From: Macrolepiota albuminosa
Taxonomy: Eukaryota > Basidiomycota > Agaricomycetes > Agaricales > Agaricaceae
Length of the DNA stretch: 64,000 nucleotides
Assembly (NCBI GenBank): GCA_027475525.1
Contig: JAMWFC010000094.1
Coordinates: 51,619 to 115,618 of the forward strand
Direction: 5' to 3'
Under the pieces are notes generated by a model. The model was not told the origin of the DNA and made no database searches. It was given only the letters and a program-made list of their open reading frames with translations. The translations under genes and the position numbers were made by a program. The number at the start of each line of letters is the position of its first letter. Positions within the stretch are counted from its first letter, which is position 1. Of this stretch, positions 22,610 to 34,934 are shown one piece after another.

Positions 22610-24480
22610 CATAACATGATCCTCTGCAAAGAATTACAGCAATTGCTTGATGAGGTTCACACGTCCCCCTCCCCCTAACTCCTCAATGACCCCATGGACC
22701 CCAGCTGCTTGGTTGACCTCCAATGGGAACCCCTGAAACCAACCCTGGCACTCTCTGTAATACTGACTCCAGAGCAATGGCAATGGGAAGAATGGCAAAA
22801 TGCCTTGGTGATACTATGGTCCCTCAACCCAATGGGCAGGCTATTCAATCAGCCCGCTGCCTGCATAGTAGGCCTGTCAACTTGCCATAGGGCTAACTCT
22901 GTTCCTAGCACTTTTGAGACCTGGAGACAACTTCAGAGACTCCTGGAACTACTCTCGCAAACAGACAATGCCCAACCCCTGTCACCAGCGACCTCCAGGA
23001 TACCCCAGGTCAATACTCCCAGTACAGATGACACGCTGTGCTACATTGACAAGCTCACTCAAGGCACCAATGAACAACATCCCATGCCTGCAATGACCCC
23101 AGCACCACCTTCCATGACAGCCCCGGCCCCTCCTGAACCAACCTTCCATTGCGACCCCCTACCCCACTTTGATTTGCAGAACCCTCCATGGCCCCCAATG
23201 CAAGCTCAACCCTCCCAATTTGAATGTCCCCCACGCAACCCAGCATCTGACCCAGCACCACCAAACCCTCTCTGACTGCCTCCACCATCCTCAGTTGACT
23301 CTTGAGGATGATTTCCCAGCCTGCCACCCCCACACCTCCTGCATGGAGATCTGAACCTCCCCCAATAGGAACAAATTCCTTTGGGACAACAGACCTTCAG
23401 GTGAGCCACCTGGAGGAGGCCCTCCGGGAGGGTGGGGCCTGCTCTCGGCACATTTCCTCCCCAAGGAGGGGGGGGGGGGGTAACCACTATTATTACTACT
23501 ACAATGCAGGACCCCCTCCCCATGACGCAGCAGGACCAGACAACACCTGTGATGCCCTCACCTATGAAGGACACCTGGATATTTAGAAACCCAACACATT
23601 TATGGGCTGGGACCCCTAGAAATGGTGTACATTCCTAACTCAATGTCTTAATATGTTTCAGGCCAAGCCGCTTATGTTCTAGGTTGACAGCTCCAGGGTT
23701 GCCTTTACCACCTTATACCTCCAGGGAATTGCCTTCAACCACTACACAGCTCTCATCCAGTTTGACCCCAACAACCCTGCACTCTCCTGCTGGCAAGCCT
23801 TCATTAACATTGATGAGTTCTCCAGAAAGTTTGGAATCTACAACACCATGGCCGAGGCTGAGGACAACCTTTTCAACCTCTGGATGCATTCTGAAGAACG
23901 CTTCACCACTTTCATTGTACATTTCAAGAAGGAAGCTTACAAGACAGGCTGGAATTATAGTGCCCTCTGGTATGCTCTCCCCTGTGCACTGCCACAATGC
24001 CACAATGCATCAAGAACATCCTTTAACTTGCCTCAAAAAAACCCTCCTACAACAGATACAAGGACCTTGTCATACAAATTGACCAGTGCTACTGGAAAGA
24101 CCACAGCAAATACTCGAACTCCCAGGCCCCCTGGAATTCACAAGGAGGCCCACCCTGGTCCTCTGAAGAACCCCTTAATTCCCTGAACCAGAACCCTGGC
24201 CCACCTCCTTTCCCCAGTGGCTGCCTCCTGGCAAGTCATGGTTCCCCCAATACTAACCCGGGCAGTGGCGCCCACCCCCACACCCAGCTCAACACTGCCA
24301 TAGCCATCAACAATACTGGCAACAGTCCACATCCTGACAAGCTTCTGGAAGACCTGGACAGCCCCAAATTCCCTGATGAGCAGGACAAAGAGGCCCTCTG
24401 GGCTAACTGACTCCAGAAGAAGAGATGGCCTTGGATTGAGGTCCCAAAGAATGCACAGGATCAATGACAGACCATAGGAT
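22610..24480 (+). pseudogene. Family A Gag (old copy)
   Basis: The frame begins at KELQQLLDEVH, matching the complete copy near 54900. It runs through a Pro-rich region with AFTGWDP-like text and a poly-G tract at about 23468 to the capsid core: AFTTLYLQGIAFNHYTALIQ, EAEDNLFNLWMHSEERFTT and FKKEAYKTGWNYSALWYAL (about 23690-23990). Frameshifts and stops divide it. Gag would package element RNA. No zinc knuckle is clearly intact in this copy. Confidence 0.75.
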
Positions 24481-24575
24481 GTGCCACCTGAACTTTCAAG
24501 GAAGAAGACACCACCTACAAATACTCAGAAAATGACCCAGCAATTTAGACTCAGAAGACGCACTAAATCACAGAA

Positions 24576-25860
24576 TTGACTACTGACATCTTCTCTGCCC
24601 CGGTCTCTCACCTACGCTCAACAACACTTGTACAGGACACTCTTACAGCTTACCTACCCTCCCACTCCTCACACTTCCTCCTCCTAAAAACTTGCATCAC
24701 CCCCTTCAGAGACCCCCTCAACACCCTTGTCAATAGCGGCACCATGGACAACTTTATTGATGAGGCCTGGTCTTCCTCTGCCTCAGAGCCCACCCAACAA
24801 CTTCTGATCCCCATCCAACTTTGCCTCTTTGATGGAGATGCCTCTGTGGCCAGAGATATCACTCATTTTGTGCATATGCCCATTACCTTCGCCAACAGAC
24901 AAACTCACACTCTCCAGATGCTGGTAACCAAACTCCACCTCTCTGCACTCCTGATCCTGGGGCTCTCCTGGCTCCAGGACACCAACTCCCATGTCAACTG
25001 GTGACACCTCACCCTCTGCCTGAATTGGGAACCAACAACCAATGACCAGCAGCTCCTCTTTGACATCCCTGACTCCCCAAGCTCCAATCCAACCCTGAAG
25101 GACTCCTCAGATAGGACCACATTGTTTCCTGGGCTCCAGTCTCGCTTGTCAAGATCCTTTGTCATCAATGCCAGGTTAAACGGTGTCCTGGGGCTGCTAT
25201 CAGCCCTCATCAACAGTGGAGCCACCAGAGTCTTTGTCAGCAATGCCCTCAACCTCCCCCACAACCTCCTCAAGCAACCTCTCAACCTGCAACGGCTCAA
25301 TAGCACCCCCTCTTCTGGCCCCATCAGGAGGTCCTACCCAGGGCACATGACTCTGGACAACAGTTTTGAATTCACATCAGATTTCCTAGTCATGTGACTT
25401 CATGATTCAACCCTACTCGTACTAGGGCTCTCCTGGCTATGGGATGTGAATCCCGACATCAACTGGAGGACACTCACCATGACGTTTCTGGGACCCAAGA
25501 ACCACTCAGCAACTGCTGTACACCTCCAGGTCCTCAGAAGCGACCTGATGCCCAAAACTCCAAGCCAAGCTTCCTGAGCCGACACTCTTGACCGCACTCC
25601 TGATGCTCACCCAAGTCTGCAAGGCCCCCAACTGACCTCCCAACATCCTCCGGAACAAGTATAAGAGACCAAACTATCCGACCCAGTCTCAGACATACAC
25701 CCCTCCTGTTCTGGCTTGCAGCCCAACACCCCCAATCAACCCAGAGGCACCTGACATTAAGATCATTGGAGCCATCCCTTTGCAAATCTCATGCAGCAAG
25801 GAACCCCCATGTTCCAGCTGCACACCTCGCCATCCCTTCTGGAAGAACACTTATGAGCGG
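24576..25860 (+). pseudogene. Family A protease region with two retropepsin-like blocks
   Basis: The first block reads LNTLVNSGTMDNFIDEAWSS (24717-24780), where the catalytic DSG has become NSG, and closes with LILGLSWLQDTN. The second repeats the pattern at 25195-25260 (SALINSGATRVFVSNALNLP), followed by LVLGLSWLWDVN near 25420-25450. The same duplicated order occurs in the complete copy. In-frame stops separate the blocks. Whether the second block is a protease, a dead paralogue or a structural domain cannot be decided from sequence alone. Confidence 0.65.
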
Positions 25861-25926
25861 ATGCTACCCCTCCAGAGAAAAAGACTGAGGAGCAGATCTT
25901 ACAAGAAGTAGTTCCTCCAGAGTACC

Positions 25927-27158
25927 ATGAATTTGCTGACATGTTCTCTGAAGGAGATGCCGAGGAGATCTCCCCTCACCATCCCTACAACCATACAATT
26001 GACCTCAAGGAAGGGGCCTCCCCACCCTTTGGCAAGGTATACAACATGTCAGAAATCAAGCTATGTGCCCTCAAGGACTACCTCAATGAAATGCTTGGAA
26101 AGAGATTCATCTGCCCCTTGGCCTCTGCTGCCAGAGCTCTGGTTCTATTCACCAAGAAGGATGGCTTGCTCTGACTTTATGTCAACTACCAGGAACTCAA
26201 TAAGATCACCAAGAAGAACTGCTACCTGCTTCTGCTTATCGGCAATCTGGTCGATTGGCTCCACAGCACCAAGGTTTACATGAAAAGCCTTTCGGAATGA
26301 CTAACTCCCCTGCTGTGTTCCAATACTTCATAAACAACATCTTCCATGACATGAGCAACGTTTTTGTCATTATTTACCTGGACAACATCCTCATTTACTC
26401 CGACTCAAAGGAGGATCACCAGAGGCATGTCTGGCAAGTCCTTGAATGCCTCCAGGAACACAACCTCCATGCCAAGCCTGAGAAGTGCTTCTTCCACACT
26501 GAAGAAGTTGAGTATCTCAGCGTTATAGTGTCCCCAAATGGTGTTCGCATGGACCCTCACAAGGTCGAGGCCATCATCAACTGGCTGCAGCCCCAGAACA
26601 TGAAGGAAGTACAGTTTTTCCTGGGTTTTGCTAACTTCTACTGGAGGTTTATAGACAACTACTCCGGTATCATGAAACCTCTCAACCAGCTTATGTGCAA
26701 GGACGTTGCATGGAACTGGGACAGGAAGTGCCAGAGTGTTTTTAATCTGCTCAAAGAGGCTTTCACAGTTGCCCCCATACTCTGACACTATGACTCTGCC
26801 CTTCCAATTATCCTGGAATGTGATGCCTCTGACTATGCCATCACTGGGATCCTCTTGCAGATAGAACCCAACAGTGGAGAACCCTGGCCAGTTGCCTTTT
26901 ATACCTGGTCTATGATCAATGCTGAGCTCAACTATGATATCTATGATAAGGAACTCCTCACCATCATCCTTGAGGGGGCCTGGCACCAGATTCAGGTCTA
27001 CTCAGATCACAACAACCTGCAATACTTCACCACAACCAAGCAACTTAGTGCAACTTAGTTGATGATAGGCCCAGTAGTCAGAGATCCTCTTGGAATACAA
27101 CTTCATGATCCAGTACTGCCCAGGATGACTCGGAGCTAAACCTGATGCCCTCATCTGG
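25927..27158 (+). pseudogene. Family A reverse transcriptase and RNase H (old copy)
   Basis: The pre-RT segment (EYHEFADMFSEGDAEEISPHHPYNHTID) is followed by the RT fingers (LCALKDYLNEMLGKRFI; FTKKDGL). The palm segment with catalytic motif A is missing between STKVY and GMTNSPAVFQYF (about 26270-26300). The YLDN box (YLDNILIYS, second Asp lost) is at about 26375, then the thumb (KPEKCFFHTEEVEYLSVIVSPNGV) and RNase H (LECDASDYAITGILLQ; NAELNYDIYDKELLTIIL). Stops are scattered. Pol is cut at 27158 by an insertion and resumes at 28990. Confidence 0.85.
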
Positions 27159-28989
27159 TGATAGGCTTCTACTCAGACTGAGCACATCAAGGGACATTAT
27201 AGGCCAACCAACACTTGACACACTAGAGACTCTAGCGACCAGTTTGGGTACAGAGCAGCCCCAGCTCTGTCACTTTATTGCAGGACTTATCCATTTACCC
27301 TAATCACCAGTTACCAGTCCTTCAGCACACTCTATTCACCTATTTCAAGGAAAAAGGAGGCTCAGGATGTATAGCGCTAACATGATGGTGGGAGGGAGAC
27401 TTTAACCAAACCCCAATCACTTCCAGAAGGGGTCAGCAGTAGGTGCTACCATTTGACGAAGCACTTCAATCAGAAGTCTAAAAGAATCAATGATGGCGGC
27501 ACAGTGTCATGACCCCTCCCCTCCGGGCCCACCCCGGGACACCCCCGGAACACCACCCAGGACCCTCCCTCCGACCCTGCAGGACACGCCCTGCTATCAC
27601 GACCACAGACACCGCCATCACGCGCATCAAGGACCGCCATCAGCCACCGCCAGCCCCGATCAACGATCAGATCACGCGACTCATTTCCGGCTATCACGCA
27701 TCACGCATCACAGCTCCCTCCACGCCAATTGATCGCGCACCCCACATGCGTGATCCCGGTATACAGTCCCTGCCGCTACTCAATGACCCCCGGAGCCCAT
27801 CCCAGACACCTCGGAACCCCGAGACCCGGTCCTGTAGTACTTATAGCATAGTTCCCTGTTGTATTTGCTAGTCTTGATATTACACTGTTACACTGCTTAT
27901 ACTGTTTTCACTTGGTTACTTGAATTGTTGCGTGCCCTCTATCTGATTGGTACGCATTGACTGGCACACTTGACTGGCACACTTGGATAATCACGTGCTC
28001 TAAGACTGGTATGCACTTCGCGACTTTAACTTACTAACTTGGTCTCGTCTTAGAACCTCTGGTTCACAACTCGACCCCCACCCGAACTCCCCAGCTACCT
28101 ATCACCCAAAAACCTCTGGACTAAGTCCCCTCTGCTGGGATTCCCCTGTCCACGTCTTGAACCCCAGAGTCCTAGCCCTGGAGTTCCAGACACCCGAGTA
28201 TCCGTGGGTCAAGTCCGCATTGTAAGGGTGATCGCTTTCCCGGAAAGCCCCCGACTCAGCGGAACCTGACACACAGGATATACTTAAATCTGATATCTGG
28301 ACCTGTCAGGAACTGATACAATGAGTAGCACTGACATTAGTGCTCACAGTGTCTGTTGAGGATTTTTCAACCATACCCCAGAACAGCCTGGCCAATCGGA
28401 ATTATATTAAGGGTGAGCAGACCCATATAATTCTAAGTCAATTTAGAGTCGCCGTGGGTTATAATGCTGTGAGTCGCCATTATCCATGTGCAATGGGTTG
28501 CTGTTGACAGGTTACCGTTAGAGAGAACCATGAGGAGAGGCGCTAGGAGGTAGTGCTGCAGATGGACTTATCTTGGAAAATATAGTAGCGCATAGTATAT
28601 AAGATAGCTACTTCACATGTACATAACAACAAATTGTAACCTCTTGAGCACCCAGTTACACTTAGTGTTTGAATTGCACTAGCTTTGCCTGACTTTGTCA
28701 CTAAGTTGGGTGCTAGCCTCATCTATCTCATCTTCATTGTTTACAGTGCCACATACAGGCACATTATGCTGTGCTACTCATCTTTTTCTCTTTATCTTTG
28801 CCTAAACTATGGCACTTACTGTTTGCTAGGTAGCACCCGGGGCACTATCATCTAGCACATTGTTCTATCACCTCTGCTCGAGCACACTGGGACCCTGTCA
28901 GGACTCCTCACAACTATGTATGCCAGGTGCTGGAGACGGCGTTGTACTGCATATATGTCCAGTGCATCCAACCACAGTTGGCATCATCA
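27159..28989. mobile_element. LTR-like insertion into family A pol, itself carrying a solo LTR
   Basis: The gypsy coding text breaks after ALIW (27158) and resumes at 28990 with YPKKSFK, as in the uninterrupted copy. The insert begins TGATAGG and ends GGCATCATCA (TGAT/ATCA termini), with CTGG on both sides as a 4-bp target duplication. Its right 245 bp match 760-998 upstream of the copia gag. About 1.06 kb remain after the nested solo LTR is set aside. No coding motif was found in it. Confidence 0.6.
27505..28271 (+). repeat. Family A solo LTR with 5-bp TSD
   Basis: It starts TGTCATGACC and ends AACCTGACA, matching the LTRs of the complete element in reverse orientation. Exact 5-bp duplications, CACAG at 27500-27504 and 28272-28276, flank it. 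It is GC-rich and CpG-rich, so it is younger than the host element around it. Solo LTRs form by recombination between the two LTRs of an inserted element. Confidence 0.9.
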
Positions 28990-30510
28990 CTGGCAACCCA
29001 ACATCTACCCCAAAAAGTCATTCAAGGTGGAGCACAATGTGTTCAATCATTGCATGGTGATCCCTCCCAAGCATCTGAATGCCAAAGAGACCCTACACCA
29101 GATCTGCTGCACCCTCCTCACCGACCACAACCTCTGCAACCCCCTTGATAGAACTGATTTGGACCCCACCTTCTCCTTGTCCTTTGACAAAAAAACTCCT
29201 CTGGAATGGCCACATTGACATCCCAGATCATGCCCAACTTTGTTATGACGTCTTCCACCAGCACCACGACCACAAGCTCTGGGGGCACCCTGGAATATAT
29301 AAGATCCTCCAGCTCATCTCCTGGACTTACTTTTGGCCAGGATTGAAGAAGGATGTGACCCACTACATTTGATCATGCAAACTCTGCCTCTGGGCCAAGG
29401 TCCCCCAACACTGGCCCTACAGACTTCTGAAACCCTTGCTGGTCGGATGATGCCCCTGGTCCTCCATATCCATAGATCACATTGTTGAACCCCTGGAATC
29501 TGAAGGGTTTGATGCCATTCTTGTCGTTGTGTATAGGCTAACCAGGCAGGGCATCTTCCTACCCTGCCACACCATGGACACTGCCCTGGACTTTGCCTGG
29601 CTGTTCCTTGAGCATGTCTTTGCCAAGCATGGACTCCCAGATGACATTATCTCCAACCAAGGCCCACTCTTTGTGTCAAAGTTCTGGACCTCCCTGTGTA
29701 AGGCCCTTGAAGTAAAGACTAACCTCTCTACCATCTACCACCCAGAAACCAATGGCCAAACCAAAAGAGTCAACCAATTTCTCATGCAATACCTTTGGCT
29801 GTATGTCAACTACTTGCAGAACGACTGGCATGCCAAGCTCTCCCTGGCTGAGTTTATCTACGACAATATGCTGCACTCCACCACTAGAGTATCACCCTTC
29901 TTTGCCAATAAAAGGTACCACTCTTGACTGACCTTCTTGCTCTGGGACATTCCATCACACACTGCCCACGAAGTCACCCAGGACCTCTGGTCCCTTCACA
30001 AGTTCCTCTGGGAAGAGATTGACATTGCAAACAAGGTCTATGTGAAACACGCCAACCAGAAGCGGGAAGACACCCTCAATTGGGCCTCCAGGACAAAGGT
30101 ATGGTTAGATCAACATCACTTCCACATCTGCCAGCCCTTCCCAAAACTTGATCACAAGTGCCTCAGTCCATTCAAAATTTTGAAGAAAGTCTCATTCCAT
30201 GCATACAAGATTGAACTCCTCCCAGGACTCAAAGATCTGCACCTGGTCTTTCATGTCCACCTCCTGGACCCCTTTGCTGAATGATGCCCCAAGCCCCCTC
30301 CCCCAGTCAAGGTCGAGGACAAATACTACTACGGAGTTGTAGACATCCTTAATTTCCAGGATATCTACAGATGACTCCACTTCCTTATATAATGGAAGGG
30401 ATATGGCCCAGAAGATGACACCTGGGAACTGTGCTGCAACCGTGAAGGGGCCCTTGACAAGCTCTGGGATTTTGAACAACAGCGTTCAGAAAATGTTATC
30501 TCTGAGCACA
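28990..30510 (+). pseudogene. Family A integrase and chromodomain (old copy)
   Basis: The zinc domain is recognisable (HQHHDHKLWGHPGI, then CKLCLW; 29240-29400). The core follows: ITLDHIV-like text near 29470, ISNQGPLFVSKFW (second Asp changed to Asn), and TNGQTKRVNQ, where the third acidic residue is Lys. An SH3-like domain ([18 protein letters not shown], about 30170-30230) and a chromodomain (YYYGVVDILNFQ, WKGYGPEDDTWEL; 30320-30440) end pol, as in chromoviruses. Two stops replace Arg or Trp codons. It is inactive. Confidence 0.85.
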
Positions 30511-30839
30511 GGACTCACAGACGGCACTAGTTGGCATAACCCCTGCCTCTGAGTTCAATAGGGATTCAACTCCCATGTATGTTTTCTGCCTTCTCCTGTT
30601 ATTGCTCCTTTTTTACCCTTTTTAATATTTCTAAGTGCCAGAAGTTGTCTTCTCTATGGCCGAGCCTGGTCCAGTTCCCTAACTTACAGTTTGTCTTCCT
30701 TACACTAGCTATTTGACTCCTGAGTCCCAGGTAGGCAAGTATATACATTTTTCAATGTTACATTATGTTACAGCACCAGCACATCACTACAATACCAAGA
30801 AGAAAAAGAAGGAATGTGCAAAAAGAACGACTGACTAGT

Positions 30840-32610
30840 GAGGGGCTCCCAGACCCCCCTCCTCCTCCCCAGGGCCCGATGGCTAACCCTGGACCTCCCC
30901 CCCTCCCAACTCTTCCAGAACATGCTCTTATGACGCTTTCTCCAGCAGCTGGTCCCAGGATAGGAGCAGCTCACCCTCGTCAAGTACCCGCTCGAACCAG
31001 GTCCCTGAAGCAGGGACATTCCTTTGCTGGTGTGCAGCCACCAATCTCCCTAGCAAGTCCATATCCTGCTCTATTCCAGGGGTCATTAGCTCAAGCTGCT
31101 GCCCCTCCTGCAGCGAGGTGAGTGCCGTGGCTGCCCTATTCAGGAGCAGTCGATGCTCCCATGCCCAACCTAGAGATGTCAATAAGGCAGACCCAGAACA
31201 CAAGAGCATTCACTAAGAGCCGACATCTGAGCCACCACCACATCTTGCAGACTCAGAGGAGCCAGCTCCAGATGACCCATCCCCTGCTCCAATTGAGCTT
31301 GCAGTGCTTTCTGCTCAGCCTCCAGCTCTTCCTGGGCAACTTGCACCACCTTCAACTCCTGAAGTAACATTGCATGGCCCTCCTCCACCACCCTCCAGGC
31401 TGCTGCCTCCTGCCTTGCACCATCCTCACTCTGGGCCAACAAGATCTGGGCCCCCTGCAGATGCTTCACTGTCACCAGGTGCCAATCTGCAACCTTCCTT
31501 CACTTCCACTCAGACTGTGCCAGATGCTCCTGGAGAGCCCCCACATCAACACCCAGCAGCTGCCCCAATAAGGGGGAGAAGACTGCCGGAGACAAGTGCA
31601 GGGGAGGGGACAGGGATGGTGTCCCTGGGAGCAGGCATACCCTCTTGGAGGGCCCAGGAGACAGGCTAGGTGACATCTGCTGCTTCCTCTGATCTGGACG
31701 TCTTCCCCACCCCTCCCTACTCATCCTAGCCTGGGTCACCTGGCACATGATCAGGACCACAAGCCAGCCCCAATCCCCAACCCTGACACTCCCTCCACCC
31801 ACAGGCACCACTGACAATGACCTGCTAACTGGCACCCCCCAGATCCTGCCAACAGCCCTCTTTCTAGCTCTATGACCCAGTCCCTCTCTTTCACTCCCAT
31901 CCTCCAGGTCACCCCTTCCAATGGCCAACCTTGCTCCCATGACACACAGTGAGCCCTCTACAGGGCCAAGATAGAACACCTCTTGTGGTTGAGGTGGCAT
32001 GCCTCACACATGGATGAGGGTTCCAGGGCCTCAAAAACACATGGCACCACCCAGCAAGCGCAGTGCACACACTGGGATCAACATCAGCTAAGCAAACCAG
32101 AGGTAGGAAATCGCTTACCAGCCCATTACTCACACACCACTCATGGGTAGGCAACTCACAGGGCCTCTTCAAAGCCTGCTCATACATTTTCTGTGCAACA
32201 CTGGCCCATAGGATACAAAGACTGGTGGGCACCACTGAGATGGTCTCTGGGGCCATCTCAGATTGCTGGAAATGGGGGGCAGTGAGGCAAGGATGGGGCA
32301 TGGCATGGGGAGGCCAGGGCTGCACAGTCATCTTTGCAATAAGGCGCACAGAACGGCTCAGCCCTGCCTTGGGAACGGGCTTAGGAGCTGGCCCAGAAAG
32401 AACGTTTGAGCCTGCCTTAGAGACAGGCGCTGAGAGTTGGCTGGGGCCCACCTCTGGGGCAGGAGTATTGCATTGTTCTAAAAAAAGGGAAGTTAGCCAT
32501 GCCAAGCTAAACTGTGTGGGTATACTCACACTGCTGAACAAGTGCTGCCACATGCTCACAATCAAGGCGGTGCTGGTACTGGGCATCTTCCCCAAAACCC
32601 CATCCAGGAC
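30840..32610 (-). pseudogene. Antisense spliced gene of family A (old copy)
   Basis: Opposite to pol, it shares the exon order of the gene at 46280-47993. The first exon has HRLDCEHVAALVQQ, then a 52-nt intron (32478-32529, containing a stop). The second exon ends WCVSNGL before a 47-nt intron (32072-32118). A Cys cluster (CVHCACWVVPC...) follows, then PSLSPGPSKR, a coiled coil (EELEAEQKALQAQLEQG, 31230-31420) and a 44-nt intron (31170-31213). The C-terminal block is WEHRLLLNRAATALTSLQEG...NVPASGTWFER...LLLSWDQLLEKAS. The start is lost in a deletion reaching the LTR. Roughly two thirds of the C-terminal residues match the other copy while introns differ, which favours a real protein in the ancestor. 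Function unknown. Confidence 0.7.
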
Positions 32611-33353
32611 TTCCCTGCAACTCCATGACATGACCCCTGCCCTCATGACCACTGACACCGCCATCATGTGCATCAGGCCCCACCATCACACCTCACCTCC
32701 CAACAACCCCACATCACAGACCCCAGAACTGTCCACCAGCATGTGCTGATCATCAGATCACATCAATTACCCTGGCTATTATGCATCACACATCAGGACA
32801 CCCTTCCATGCCAATTGATCATGTGCCCTGCATGCACAATCCCTGATATACAGTTTCCCCCTCCTTCCACCACTGCCCATTAACTCCTGGAACCACCCCA
32901 GACATCCTGGAACCTCTCAGGAACCTGGAGCAGCCTCCACCAGTACTTAAAGAGTAGTTACCCACTTGTCATACTTTAGTCTTGATATTACATTGATTGT
33001 TTGCATGCTCTTTGATTGACTGGTATGCACTGACTGGTATGCTTGGCTGGCATGCTTTGACTGGCATGCTCAACTTGTTCACATGCTTTTAAGATTGGTA
33101 CGCACTTCACAACTTAAGCTTTACTAATCAGGTCTCATCCTAGAACTCCTAGTTCACAACTTGACTCTAATCCCTTAATTCTTTCAACTTCACTCAATCC
33201 CCAGACTAAGTCCCTTACCCTGGAAATCTCCTGTTCACATCTAGAACCCTGGAGCACAGTTTAGAGTTCCAGACACCTGAGTACATGTAGATCAAATCCG
33301 CCTTGTAAGGGTGTTGCTTTCTGGGAAAGCCCCTGACTCAGCAGAACCTGACA
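32581..33353 (+). repeat. 3' LTR of the old family A element
   Basis: Homologous to the family A LTR from about 20 bp inside its start to the end AACCTGACA. Blocks 'ccactgacaccgccatca', 'gactggtatgcactgactgg' and 'gggaaagcccctgactcagc' align in order. Its left edge and the adjoining ~220 bp of internal sequence are deleted. CpG sites are mostly TpG or CpA. Confidence 0.8.
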
Positions 33354-34934
33354 CAACCAGCCATTGGCTGCTGATTTGGAATGCTGATGCCAAACATGAT
33401 TTGTGCTGTCTGAGACAGCCTCAATTTTCTTGAAGAGTTCTGAGGTGTCTAACAAAGCTATATATTAAGTCAAAGCAGACAGCTTCACCTCTAAAGATCT
33501 TATCCCATTTGGAGGAAGAAAAATCTGAAGGAGCAGTCTGTAAGATGAGAATGCTTCTTTTGATCTCACTGAGGTTACACATGCATCATTGTAACAACTC
33601 TCTGTTCCTACTGCAGCATGGGTCACTGTGCTCTCAGGCAAATTTTTCTTGCTCAAACCAGGGTAAGTCCCTTTCATCAAGTCTTTTACACTTGCTCTGG
33701 GGCTCATCATCCTCCTCCGAAGACTCAGAGTCACTGTTCCTGTTAACAGGAGGCTTTTAAACATCTTGCTTAGAGGAATCTTACTCAATGGACTTGATAT
33801 AATTGTCTGTGACCTGGTCAATGGAGCATAGGGACAACTCTCTATCTCAATCTGCTTCTTGCAGTGAATGCCCACATTCAAGAGTAGGTTGGAATTCCTT
33901 GTCATGCTTTTTAAGCTCTCAGAGTTCTCTGTGACTTCTACTCTGGTCCCCCAATTTGATCCTCTCTTTAGATTTTGTTCCACTTTCAACTTCTTCACAA
34001 TGATGGGCTTGGCACTCCTGTGCCTTCACCTTTTCCCCAATGTCATCAATGAGGTTGAGGTAACTGTTGATGTTATTCTGTCATGCTTCAGGCAAGACTC
34101 CAGACTTATTTATTGTATTAATAATGGCTGTGATGGTGATGAGATGAGATATATTTCCTCTTTGAAAGACTTCAATATGGTTTTCAAGGCATTTGATAGT
34201 AGATTGTAGTAGTGCACATGTGTGCCAGTCCCCAACTCTTACCTGTTCCTTTTTCTTTTATACTTGTATAGTAGCAGTGCATGCACTGACTCTTATTATA
34301 TTTTTCTTTTTCTTTTATTATGTATGTATTATATATGTATACAATAATAATAAAAAATTTTTTATATAAATGTTTGTGTAGACAAATGCTTATATAAGTA
34401 TTTGTGTGGATGAACACTTATGTAATCATTTGAGAACAGGTCTGTAGTGACTGTAATTTTTATTTCTACATGGAGCAACAAAAAATTTAGAAGAAAACCA
34501 ACCTTGAAAGTTATAAAAATGAAATAATTTTTTTTGGTGTATGATTATATACTCAGTTTAGATTTTGAGAAGAAAAATTCAAAAATTGAAAGAGCCTATT
34601 GCAAATTAAAATGCCCAAAAAGAGTTGCTAATCTTAACAAGCAAAAGTTCAGAGTTATATACAAAAGGAAAGCACAGATTCAGATCAGGTTTGTTTATAT
34701 TATGAAAACAGCAGCTTCTGTTACAATTAGTCTGTATAGGTGTATTAGACCTTATGATGTGAGGGTCAGTCATTTTTGTCTCAGGAAGTTTATCTGTTGG
34801 CTCTGCAGCCATTTAATCTCATCTATTGTCAGGTTGTTTAGTTATGGGGTCCCACTTTCTGGAAGAGGTGTTTAGTATGTTTTTTGCTCTATTTACACAT
34901 AGGTGTGGGTAAAATTTCATTTGGTATTTTTCAG
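33354..34934. other. No gene recognised
   Basis: The minus-strand frame 33465-33998 (177 codons, Ser/Lys-rich) continues in broken form to about 34200. It could be a relic of a mobile element, but no motif is convincing. From 34240 to 34560 the DNA is extremely AT-rich, with (ata)n-like runs. Confidence 0.45.

Larger units (their letters stand above)
22606..33353 (+). mobile_element. Gypsy element, family A, old copy with nested insertions
   Basis: Collinear with the complete element at 45426-56386 (opposite strand): gag, two protease-like blocks, RT-RNase H, integrase-chromodomain, an antisense gene, then a 3' LTR. The 5' LTR and first gag codons are absent. A ~1.8-kb insertion splits pol at 27159-28989. 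It is poor in CpG, with many CGA-to-TGA changes relative to the complete copy. Confidence 0.9.

Noticed and set aside
33465..33998. 177-codon minus-strand frame as a host gene
   Set aside because: No domain, no clear splice sites and no matching neighbour; kept only as unassigned.
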